Shown: in pieces, positions 34,689-45,800 of the stretch
Numbering within the stretch: the first letter of the stretch is position 1
Layout: each line of letters opens with the position of its first letter
From: Phaseolus vulgaris
Taxonomy: Eukaryota; Streptophyta; Magnoliopsida; Fabales; Fabaceae
Assembly (NCBI RefSeq): GCF_000499845.2
Contig: NC_023758.2
Coordinates: 28,617,520-28,681,519 of the forward strand
Length of the DNA: 64,000 nucleotides
Direction: 5' to 3'
Program-made: the position numbers and the translations under genes
The notes under the pieces: generated by a model
Told to the model about the DNA's origin: nothing
Database searches by the model: none
Seen by the model: the letters and a program-made list of their open reading frames with translations, nothing else

Positions 34689-34879
34689 AATGTTTTAATG
34701 CAAAGTTGTTTTTTAAACTCTATATTATAAACCTTAAATTAATATATTAAATAACCTAACAATAAGTCATGATTAAATTTTTAAAAAATACGTAAGAACA
34801 TTTATAACTTTTTTTTTATCGAAAGTTATTTTCTCATGATTACTTAATTTGTCATTAGTATGTTACTAAAAAATTATTA

Positions 34880-35240
34880 AAAAAATAATAATATTAAAGA
34901 TAAAGAATTAATTATTTACTATATTAATTAAATTATATATTTTTTAAAAACTAAAAAAATTATTAATATTTAAATTATTTTATATTATTAATAAATAATT
35001 TTTAAATTAATATTTAATTAGTTACTAAGTTTCTAACTACTACTTATTTAAATTTTAAAGTTGATAGCTAATAATTTCACAGTTAATTAGATATTAATTT
35101 AAAAATTATTTATAATAATAAAAATTAATTTAAATATTAATAATTTTTATAATTTTTAAAATAATATCTAAATTTAATTAATATAGTAATTAATTTTTTT
35201 TATTTTTAAATTGATTTTTATTTAATATTTATTTTATAAT
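34880..35240. mobile_element. Worn MITE relative next to the intact copy
   Basis: A second foldback (TTATTAATATTTAAATTA versus TTAATTTAAATATTAATAA) whose right end, TAATTAATTTTTTTTATTTTTAAATTG, echoes the right end of the CACTA-type MITE family. The ends are not preserved. Confidence 0.45.
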
Positions 35241-36177
35241 TAAACTGATAAAATATGTCACTTGGTTTTCAACTCATTTGAAAAAAATCATTTTTTAACG
35301 AATTTGTCATGTGATTTGATGTATGTGATTTCTTACTTTGATGAATTGTTGTTTAATTTAAACTATTACTTAACTAATGCATATTTGGGGCTAGAGTGAG
35401 GCATTTAAGAGTCACTTACTTTTTCTTGATATTTGGGGAATTGAATATCTGCAAAACACTTTATTCTTTCATATATCCATGTTAAAAATAATCCACCACA
35501 AATAGATATGGACATCATAAGTTATACCACTTTCATAGACCATCAAAGTAAAGAAGTTGATTAACGACATAGATTTGAAATGATTATCTTTAGGTATTAC
35601 TGCAAAATCAAAATTAGAAATTCATAAAAAAATATACATATAACACCACCTACAAATAAATATAAAAATGTATTTTTTAATTTTTTAATTAATTTTTATT
35701 TTTAAATAAATAATAAAATATTATTTCTAATTTTACCAATATAATTTATAATTTAACTAGTATAAAAAAAAAGAAATACCATAGTTTTTTTTATATTTTA
35801 ATAAAATCATTAAAAAATATTTTATGATTTTTCAATTACTTTATAATAAATACATATATTTAAATAAATTAAATGAAACGGAATAACATAAAGTAATTGG
35901 TGTTATTTTGAATTTTAAAAATTATAGTAAAATAGAAATAAAATTCTTTTCATAATAATTTTCATTGAAATATTAATTAATATAATTATACAAGTAAAGT
36001 GAATGAAAATATTACTCGTTGATAATTATATCCTGCAGCGATTCATCAACCCTAGATTTTCATTTATAGGGATTTCTATTGGGTTGGAGCACTATATTTC
36101 TCCTGAATCGATCTCTTCTTCTTATCACAAGCCTGTAGGTTGTTTTTGAAGCAATAATTGGATGTGGTGACAATCTT
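35241..36177. other. Intergenic stretch without a recognisable gene
   Basis: AT-rich DNA with no frame or repeat I can name. Confidence 0.5.
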
Positions 36178-36180
36178 TTA

Positions 36181-37170
36181 GGCTGTGTTTGGTTTCGCAT
36201 GAGTACTGTGCACGACGACGGAAATGAGGAGGTGTTTCACGTTTGCTTCCGATGGAGGAGGAAGAAGGGAGAAGGGAAGTGGAAAGGGAAGTTGGATGAA
36301 TTTTTGAACTTCTTATTGATGAAGAGAAAGCTGAAGAGGAGAAGAAAAAGCCAGCTAGACATCTCTAAATTACATTTTTACTCACAAAAGCTAATTAAAA
36401 TCATTTTAATTTTTTTAAATAAACTGTGTATACCTAAATAAATAATAATAATAATAATGTAAAGTATTATTAATACTAATAATATAAATATTAAAATAAT
36501 AATAAGATTTAAAATTAATTTATAAAATAATAATAAGATTTAAAATTAATTTATAAAATAATAATAATAAATGCAAATCAAATAATTTTAATAAAGAATA
36601 ATAATAATAATTATTATTTTTATTTTATTTTATTTTATTTATATTAAATATTAATAATTTTATTAATAATAATATATATATAATTATTTATACAAAATAA
36701 ATTTATATAATAATAAATAATATTAATCATCTAAAATACTTAATCAATTTTTTTATATATTTCTATATATAACATAACATAATTTAAAAATTCACATATA
36801 ATATTAAAATTATGTAAATAAATTAACTTAAATAAAAAATAAATTTTAATTAATAAAATGTTAAATAATAAAATTATACTTTAATTTTAAATTATAATTA
36901 ACTAAAATATGAAATAGGATTAATCATTATTTTATTTTATTTTTATATACAAGGGTAAAATTGTAATCTTACAAACTTTACTATTCAAAATAATTTATAA
37001 TATTTTTACAACTATCCCATCACTTACAAATTTCAATAAACTTTCTTCACATATCCACTCTAACATACCCCAATCCAAACAACCTCAACTTTCTTCACAC
37101 TTTCTTCACACTTCCACTCCCACTCACCCTTAACTTTCCACTTTCCACACCCTCTAATCCAAACACACCC
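36181..37170. mobile_element. Tourist/PIF-Harbinger-like non-autonomous element, 990 bp, TSD TTA
   Basis: The left end GGCTGTGTTTGG and the right end CCAAACACACCC are near-perfect inverted complements. Both are flanked by TTA (36178-36180 and 37171-37173), the typical TWA duplication of PIF/Harbinger elements. Sub-terminal regions are also complementary in style (GGGAAGTGGAAAGGGAAG versus CTTTCCACTTTCCACACCC). The inside is very AT-rich with a 31-bp tandem duplication near 36497-36560. The only long frame (36199-36441, 80 aa, Lys/Arg-rich) shows no transposase features, so the element is probably non-autonomous. Confidence 0.82.
36497..36560. repeat. 31-bp tandem duplication
   Basis: Two copies of AATAATAAGATTTAAAATTAATTTATAAAAT-like sequence inside the Tourist-like element. 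Confidence 0.75.
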
Positions 37171-37173
37171 TTA

Positions 37174-38050
37174 GTCATTTGGACTGTTGTATTTATTTTT
37201 ATCTTTTTGATTGGAGGATTTATTTTGAGATTGTTTATAATCACATTTTGTTAGGGGACTCTGCTAATTTAGGTTACTAGTTTGCTTTCAAACTTTTGGT
37301 GGGTTGAGTGATTCTCACTCAATTAAGAAATTTGTGCTCTAAAATTTTTTAGATCACTTATTTACTTTTCTCTAATATTTTTTATAAAAAAATGTTGAAT
37401 ACCTTAAAATTTCTATTTATATTATTATTTGTAATTGATAAAAAATTTGTTTCATTATAAAGATTTTAAATTTTGATATAGAAAATTATATTAAAGTGGT
37501 ATTAAGAAACTAACGAAATAATAAGGTTGTATATTAACTATTAAATCATGATTAAAGAGTATAGTAATTAATAGTTATTACCAACTACTGATATAAAAAA
37601 AAGATAGTGAATATTTGTAGGAACCTTGAGGTACGCGAGGTTTCTCCAAGTCATCCGTTTCTCAATCCATTTGGTTATTAGTAAACCGGCTTTTGAAAGA
37701 AAAAAAAAATAGTCCGTACAACCTGTAGTCTTGAAATTCGTTCATTACGTCGATTGACATTACAAAGTCAATTACGTTGAACAGAATTAGTGAGATTAAT
37801 CAATAATAAAAAACTAAGCTAATATACTTTTAAATGTAATTTAAACTCACTAACCTGATTTAATAAGAAAGACCTACCACAATCATATAAATAAGTACAA
37901 AATTCAAGAATCAAGTATGCCATATACAAGTTCAAGATACTAAGTGTCAAATACTCAATTCTAACTTCAGCACCTTTTACCGATATTATCCGAATCTGAA
38001 CTTTGTAAAAACTGAAAAATAAAGGAAGACAAGAAGAGCAGAAATCTTGC
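37174..38050. other. Intergenic stretch without a recognisable gene
   Basis: AT-rich. An open frame on the minus strand (37819-38115) has no recognisable domain and overlaps the leader side of the tetraspanin fragment. Confidence 0.5.
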
Positions 38051-38375
38051 TTGGAAAGGAGCAGAAATTCAAATCGACAAACCAAAGAAATTGAGGAACA
38101 ACTTAAATTGTTCACTAGGTCTCAACCCAATCGAGAAAAAAAAAATCATTATTTCTCATACCAAAAGAAGATGGCAATGTTGTGGCTCCTCTCAATCCCA
38201 ATCACGTGTGTCGGAATGTGTCTGGTTTCTACAATGGCCCGTCCTTATCCTCCGAGTTTTCGTCTTGGTTGTGGCTCTTCGCAGGTTTCTTTGGGGCCCT
38301 TTTCAAGATCTGGTGGCTCCTCATAGTGTAAATCGCTGCCATACTCTTGCTCCTGATAATGCTAGACAATTTTCT
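38051..38375 (+). pseudogene. Tetraspanin pseudogene fragment (5' part of exon 1)
   Basis: From about 38160 the DNA follows the first exon of the intact tetraspanin at 40530: CTCTCAATCCC, GTCGGAATSTG, TTTCTACAATGGCCCGTC, ATCCTCCGAGTTTTCGTCTTGGT, GTGGCTCCTCATAGTGTA and TGATAATGCTAG. The intact gene has CTCTCAATCCC, GCCGGAATCTG, TTTCTGCAATGGCCCGTC, and so on. Deletions and frame changes break the protein, and the similarity ends after the third membrane segment. It covers only the region for membrane segments 1-3 and lies 2.3 kb upstream of the intact gene in the same orientation. It is a tandem duplication remnant. Confidence 0.8.
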
Positions 38376-39592
38376 TTTTGTTAACCACTTATGAAATATG
38401 TGTAACAAATAGGTTATTTCCAACAATTCTATTTATTAGGGATGAATGACAGAAAATAGGATATGAATGTATTTTCTTGTTGGTAAGAGACCTGAAAGGT
38501 AAAGGGGTAATAAGTGGATCAAAACATCATGACTAAAAACAAACAATGTCTTCCAATATATTGTTGAAGTAAGAACTTATCTCCATTAACACATGTCATA
38601 TTGACATGTATCCATGAAACATGAAAAACTTGTCATTTTTTCTTTTCTTTTCAACAACCGCATTTTGTTAGAAGTGTATTAACACAAATAATTAATAATT
38701 TCATTAGCTTTAAAATATGGTCTGAGCTCATAATTTTGATATATTTTCTACCATTAAAATTAATGAGAAATGAAGTTTTGTGACTTTTATTCTGTATACA
38801 ATTTTATTCTCCATTTTAAAATAAAACATATGATTCCTTGTTTTAGGATATATATAACTTTGGTTTAGTAATCAATTTTGGCTATATTTACTTATTTATT
38901 TTATTTCTTATATTTCAACTAATTAAATTATGTTTCTATAACATCTTAAATGAACACGTTAGGTTAAGGTTAAACTGAATCGAAATATAAAAAACAAAAC
39001 ATGCAAATTTGAGAATTTGACAAAAATTATAGATTTTTTAAAATGAGCAGAGCAAATATGTCTGTTTTAAATGGAATAGAAAAATACGAAAAAGAAAAAA
39101 ATATTTAAGGCTATATATAATTATATTATACCATGATACTGGTTTATGCAATTGAATTATTGACTAACCAATCCAATAAGTGAATCAGTGCCTGAGTTTT
39201 GAAAGATTGAATATATTATATAAACTTAAGAAATGTTTGAAAGAGAAAAAAAGTATATATATCAAAATATCATCATTTAGCTTAAATCATATCATAATGT
39301 TAACAATAAAATTATATCATTATAGATACGTTGTATATTTTTTAGTTACGTTATATAAGTGTATGTATGAGATGCAGAGTACTTTAGTTATAAAAAGGAT
39401 GGCCTTACATATAAATAACTAATTAATTATTGATAATCTGTATCATTATGCGTCACTGTAGCTGCTTTCAAGTATCAAGGAGATAAATAAATAAAAAATT
39501 TGACTGGACAAAATAACTATCTATCCAAATTTCACACCTTTTTATGGATTCTCTTACTCGATTTCATTTTTCATCAACTAGTTTTCTAAAAG
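38376..39592. other. Stretch between two tetraspanin remnants
   Basis: AT-rich DNA, no gene seen. Confidence 0.5.
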
Positions 39593-39656
39593 ACAAGCAA
39601 AACCTATATAAACATTTCTCCTGCAACCAAGATGGGAAATTAGCAACAATGTGTCA
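39593..39656 (+). pseudogene. Second tetraspanin remnant: leader and start region only
   Basis: The block CAAGCAAAACCTATATAAACATTTCTCCTGCAACCAAGATGG...GCAACAATGTGT closely matches the leader and first codons of the intact tetraspanin gene at 40495-40555. Nothing more of the gene follows. It lies between the first fragment (38051) and the intact gene, in the same orientation, so the locus probably once held three copies. Confidence 0.75.
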
Positions 39657-40529
39657 AAAAAGGCATTTCAATAATCAACTGAAAAGATGTATAAACCCAT
39701 TTGATAGAGATTAGGAAATTTCGATTCTTTATAAATGAATATAAATTTTATTTTAAACGTAGATTTTATAAGATTAAATTAAATTTAAAATTTAATATGA
39801 TATAAAGTTATTTAAAATATATTTTTATTTTATTGAATATATCGTATCATTCAATATTCACTTTATTAAAACACCCATAATATATTATTTTACACAAATC
39901 ATAAGAAAATTAAGTTATACTTAAAATTGGTTTCTTAATACCATTTAAAATATAAAGACACAGCAGAACTGGTTAAAAAGAAGAAGAATGTGAACATGTT
40001 AATGATACGTGTGAAAAGTCAACATGGATGCAGAGAAAGGCATGAGAAGTCATGATGAACAGATTCTTTTGTTGAGGCTGGCCATGACCTACACTCTGCC
40101 ATAGATTGCAGATTGCTGGCAACCACTTTCTTTCCCTCCTCTTTTTTTACCCTTTTTGTCTCCATCTCTACTGTATACAGGACATCACTTTTCAAAAAGT
40201 TAAGTTAGAAAAAAACCAAATGGAAGTAGAGAAATGCATAAAAGAATGAAATAGTATGATAAATACATTATTTTTTTAGGATATACCAACTTCATTATAT
40301 CCATTTATTATTTTCACTCAGTTTTTCATTTATCATACACAACTTTATAGAAATTGATCTTATCATCTATGAAGAGGTTTATTAATAAAATAAGATTATG
40401 GAGGTGATAGAATAGAGATAATGTATCCAAGGTTTCTCCAACCCTGCTTCACTCACTCCAGTTCGTTTTTCACCGTCTCCTAGTCTTTCTCAGAAACAAA
40501 CAAAACCCATAAACATTTCTGCTACCAAG

Positions 40530-41499
40530 ATGGCAGCGAGCAACAATGTGATTGTGTGCATAAACTTCGTGGCCGTGATCCTCTCAATCCCGATCATAGG
40601 TGCCGGAATCTGGCTATCAAACGGGCAAGCAGATTCCTGCGTTCAGTTTCTGCAATGGCCCGTCATCATCCTCGGAGTTCTCATCTTGGTGGTGGCTCTC
40701 GCAGGTTGCATTGGAGCCTTTTTCAGAGTCACATGGCTCCTCGTAGTGTACCTCGTTGCCATGCTGGTGCTGGTGATACTGCTAGTGTGTCTTGTGGGGT
40801 TTGTTTACATGGTGACGCTTCGAGGTCATGGCAACATTGAAGCTGACCGGGCTTACTTGCAATATCACATGAATGACTTTTCTGGGTTCCTTCGTCGAAG
40901 GGTTAGAAGCTCCTTCAAGTGGGATCGCATCAGAAGCTGCATTGGCCAAACCAACGTGTGTGGTGAGCTCAACCAGAGTTACCGAATGGCCGAGGACTTC
41001 TTCAACGCACGTCTAACGCCCATGCAGGTAAAGGTTTATGTTATTTCTCAACCAAACTAACCATATATGATATACCTATCTATCAAGTTTTTTCTAGCAT
41101 GTTTTAAAACATGGTTTTGGTTTGAACCATTTATTGTTGTTAAAGTTACCTTAATTTTACAATTTTTGTTGGTTGGATGATTTGCAGTCAGGGTGCTGCA
41201 GGCCACCAACGCAATGTGGGTACACGTTTGTGAACCCAACCTATTGGATTAGAGCGTTCAACCTAGGAGCAGATATGGATTGCCTGCAATGGAGCAACGA
41301 TCAAACACAACTTTGCTACAACTGTGACTCGTGCAAGGGCGGTTTATTGGCTAATCTTAGGAAGGAATGGAAAAGGGCCAATCTGATATTAATCATCGCT
41401 GTCATTCTTCTAATTGTGGTTTATTTGATAGGGTGCTGTGCCTTTAGGAATGCCAAAACTGAGGACCTCTTCCGCAAATACAAACAGGGGTATACTTGA
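40530..41499 (+). CDS. Tetraspanin (plant TET8/TET9-like), 269 aa
   Basis: Two exons, 40530-41027 and 41188-41499, joined in phase 0 by a 160-bp GT-AG intron (810 bases). There are four membrane segments: about residues 8-29, 43-65 and 69-95, and one near the C-terminus (ANLILIIAVILLIVVYLIG). The large outer loop has the plant tetraspanin hallmark Gly-Cys-Cys-Arg-Pro-Pro at residues 168-173, immediately after the exon junction, plus further paired cysteines (TQCGY, LCYNCDSC). The intron position before the GCC motif is typical of the family. Tetraspanins organise membrane microdomains; relatives of this type mark secreted vesicles and respond to pathogens and senescence, which is family knowledge, not seen here. 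The first codons of this gene are repeated in two upstream remnants. Confidence 0.93.
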
Positions 41500-42190
41500 G
41501 AAAGTTCAATGTGTTTTTGCTGAAGTTAGTGGGAAATTTTCTTATTCAACAGTTAGTGGTGATGAAATTGGGTCACTCAGTTTAAATCAATTATTAGAGG
41601 CTGTGTTTAGAAAAACATAATGCATGTATGGATTTGTCTCTTCCACTTATTTTAGCAGAAAAAAAATGGTTGGTTTTTGATGGGGTGTGTTGAAGTTTGA
41701 AACTTGATGAAGTAGGGGTGTTAAGAGGTGAGCGTGATTTGTGGAGGAGAGCACCGAAAGCTGAAAACTCGACTACCGAGGCTCCAATTCCATTGGCATG
41801 GAATCATTTAAAATAAATACTACAAACTTCAAGAGATTTTGGCGCTCCAGAAATGTACCTTTTAAAATTCAAACTAATTTATTTAATTAATTCAATGTCC
41901 CAAAGCTTTTTAAAAAAGGAATTACATTTTAGCGGAATTTGTATTTTTATATAAACATTGGACATTTGCATTCAGGACTGAAGGCATAGTCCTTTAATTT
42001 TAAGAAAATTAGTTTTATAGTAATTTGCGTCAAAATATGATACATACAATTATATATTAAAAGCAATATCCTATGCAACATCTCCAGAGACATGAAATAG
42101 TATAAAATTTTATAAATATTATAATCCTTTATTAATAGTTATCTTACATTTTATTCTTTCACACTGTGACACAAAAAGGAAAAGCTATGA
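41500..42190. other. 3' flank of the tetraspanin gene
   Basis: It probably holds the 3' untranslated region followed by AT-rich DNA up to the LINE. No separate gene is seen. Confidence 0.5.
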
Positions 42191-42479
42191 CTAAGTTGTT
42201 TTATTTTATTAGCAAAAAATAAATAAAATAAAATGAGAAAATTTAGGGGTGTTCCAACCCTTATATAAAAATCAAAATCAAGTTCCTAATACTCAATTAG
42301 TTAGGGAACCGACAAACATTACAACACAATAACCATAATAACAAACCAGAACAAGATTTAAGATCCCAACAAACACAGAACACCGACATCCTAATGAAAA
42401 CGCACCCTCTAATCAGGACACAAAAACCCAACAACTAAACAAGAACTTTGTCAAACCCAAAAGCACGCCAAACATCCAA

Positions 42480-42870
42480 GTGTTTAGACCAACAAACCGA
42501 CCCTACGAGAGGAATCAAAAAACCAAATTGAACCTGCATAAAGTACACCACAACTTCCAAAAGTAGTCAAATCATAACCATAAACATCAAACGTCCATCT
42601 CTCAAAAACTCATACATCATAAAGATTCCAGCTCCAAATCGGGTGGGATAGAGCAAATAACATTTTCTTTATTGTAGCCCAAGATCAAACCCATTAGCTC
42701 GACCCTGCCAGGTAAAAACAAATGCCAGAAAAATCTGCACAAAACACATCACAACTTCCAAACCTGGACAAAAATGTTAAATATGAATCACCAAACATCA
42801 AGCTCTCATATAACTCATACAACAAAGAGGTTCCAGATACCAGTCTGAATAAGAGAAATCAACCAATCTT
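42480..42870 (-). repeat. Tandem duplication of about 200 bp in the LINE 3' region
   Basis: Two related copies share CACAACTTCCAAA, CATCAA, CTCATACA and AAAGATTCCAG/AAAGAGGTTCCAG in the same order, offset by about 200 bases (roughly 42489-42690 and 42691-42870). The inner copy carries the end of the last LINE reading frame (42798-42986). Confidence 0.7.
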
Positions 42871-45800
42871 TCCTTTACAGTAATCCAGGACCAAGTCTTC
42901 CTTTGTACCATAGTAAAGACCTCAACTAGATCTACCCGCCCATTCTTAAAGACAACATTATTCCTATGATTCCAAATTTCACTCACAATACCTACCCAAA
43001 TCCCCCCAACACTTAATAATAGCAGGTTTCAAACCTATAGGTTTAAACATCTTAAAATGCATTTGTGCATCACAATGTAGAACCAAAGAAAACCCCAACC
43101 ACTCGAGACACATTCCCCAAATTCTCCAAGAGACCCTACACTAAAAAAAAATGTCTTACCGTCACTTCTTCCACACCACATAGCGGACACCGATCACACA
43201 CCATAGGAATACCACATCTCAAGAGATTGTCCTTAGTGACGATTGCATTGGATAGCACCCTCCAAGCTGTAAAATGTGACGAAGGTAAGGTCTTTAAAGT
43301 CCAGAATTCCGTGAAAAAATTCCCACACATTGAAGACTCCTCCCTTAAGAGAATATTATGGGTTGACTTCACAAAGAAATCCGTAGATTCTACATCCCTC
43401 CACAACCATTTATCGATCATACCTTCACCCTCTCTTGAAAGCCTCTTATTATCCAACACCTGCAATAAAAGTTCAGCCAAGCTAGATTCCCACACAAAAA
43501 AATCCCTTCTCCATCTCAACTTCCACAACCAACTATTGTTGCTCCAAACCCCAACTTGTGATAGTGTGCGACCAACATCTAAGGAGATAGATAATAGTCT
43601 AGGGAATTTTTGCATTAAAAGAACATTGTCCACCCACTTATCCTTCCAGAACCTAGCTTCTTTTCCATCCCCTACTTCCCACCTCCCTCTGTCTTCAAAG
43701 TCATTACCCCACTCCTATAATTTCCAAACTTTTCTGATGTCACTCCCCCATAACGATTCCTTACAATTCTCTTGAGACCTTAATCTCCTCCATCCACCAT
43801 ACTTAGAGTCTAGAATATTCTTCCATAAACTAATCTTTTCAGACTTAAGTCTCCAAATCCATTTCCCCATAAGAGCTAAGTTAAATTTCCTTATATCAAT
43901 AACCCCTAAGGCACCTTTTTCTTTCGACTCACAAACCTTGTCCCACGCCACCCAGACAATTTTCCTGTTCTCTGAACCCCAACCCCACAAAAAAAATCTT
44001 TTGTATCCTTTTCACTTCCTTCACCACAGTAGCCGGCATACAAAAGAAAGAGACGTAGAATAACAATAAAGATGTAAGTACAGATTTGGTAAGGCAAATT
44101 CTACTAGCCATAGAGAGGGATTTCCCTCTCCAAGAGCACAACCTACTCCGTAATTTATTAAGCACCCCTTCCCAAAAAATACACCTCTTATGATTCCCTC
44201 CAACCGTCACCCCTAAATAACTAAAAGGTGCCTTCATAATATCACAATTAAGAATAGAGGCAAAGACCATCATCTGGTTGGCGTTCACACCCACGCCACC
44301 AACCTTGCTCTTGGAATAATTAACCTTAAGACCAAATGCAAGTTCAAAACACTTCAGAATAGCTTTTAAGGTCAGAACACTTTGAGTTGAGGCTTTACAA
44401 AAGAAAAGAGTGTCGTCTGCATATTACAGCATACTCACATTTACTCGCTCTTCCCTAACCTCAATACTCTCAACTTACCTTTTCTCTTTTGCCTGCCTAA
44501 CTACCTCTGCAAGCCCTTCAGCCATAATAAGAAAAAGAAATGGTGCTAAAGGGTCTCCTTGTCTTAAGCCCTTCTTTGGTTTAAACTCAGTTGTTGGACT
44601 TCCATTTACCAGCACAGATATCGAGGAAGATTCTAAACAGTTTTTTATCCATTCAATCCACTTTCCACAAAATCCCAATCTTCTTAACATATAGTAAATA
44701 AACTCCCAACTTACAGAATCATAAGCCTTTTCATAATCCACCTTAAATACCACACATTCTTTCTTTTTTCTCTTTACTTCCTCAAGGGTCTCATTAGCTA
44801 CCAACACACTGTCCAACAACCCCCTTCCTTCTAGAAAAGCAGACTGCCTAAGGTCAATGACTTTATCCAGAACCCTTTTCAACCTTTAAGAAAGAATTTT
44901 TGATACAATTTTATACACACATCCCACCAAGGAAATTGGTCTGAAGTCATTCAAAAGTTGTGGGTTCACAGTCTTTGGGACAAGAGTAATAAAGGAAGCA
45001 TTAGTACCTTTCGGCCAATTCTCCCCCCCCTCTGCAAAACTTTGTACCGCACTCAAAACATCTCCTTTTATAACATCCCAACAAAATTTTATAAACCTAA
45101 AGTTAAAACCATCCGGTTCAGGGCTTTTATAACTATCACAATTCCACATCGCTTCCTTAACTTCTGCCTCAGATATAGTTCCAATCAACATTTCATTATC
45201 CTCTCTTGTGATACCCTTAAACGGAACATTATCCAATCTAACAAGTTTTCTTTCCTCCTCACTGAACTTCTCCTCAAAAAATTTCTTCACTCTAGCTTTT
45301 ATTTCGATCGGGTCATCACACCACTGGTCGCCAACCTTGAGACCACTAATCCCGTTTTGTATCCTCCTCTACTAATACTTGAATGATAGAACTTTGTATT
45401 CAAATCCCCCTGATTTACCCATTTCTGTTGAAGATGGTTGCTGCCCCTTCAAGATTGTGTTTGATGAAGACTTCTATGTACATTTCATTTGTATTTTGCT
45501 TTGCTTTAAGTGTGTCTTAGGTAGTGCTTAGAGGTTGTCTAAGAGTGGGCTTTTTGCCGAATAACTCACCTCATAACCACTAGCCATGTGATAAGAACAA
45601 ACATATGTTTTCTTAAACTGTTTTTCACATGTCTTACAAAAAACACGTTTACTGCATAAAAATAAATCTGTTCTTTTCTAAATAAACAGATTCATTTTTA
45701 CACTGATGCCTTGGCTAAGTCTTGTAAAAATTAGATTTTGTGCATCATGTATTTTGACTAAGTCTTCTATCTTTCAAAACGACTGAGTTTTAAATAGTTA

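Noticed and set aside
43065..43775. Plus-strand 236-aa frame
   Set aside because: Antisense shadow of the LINE zf-RVT region.
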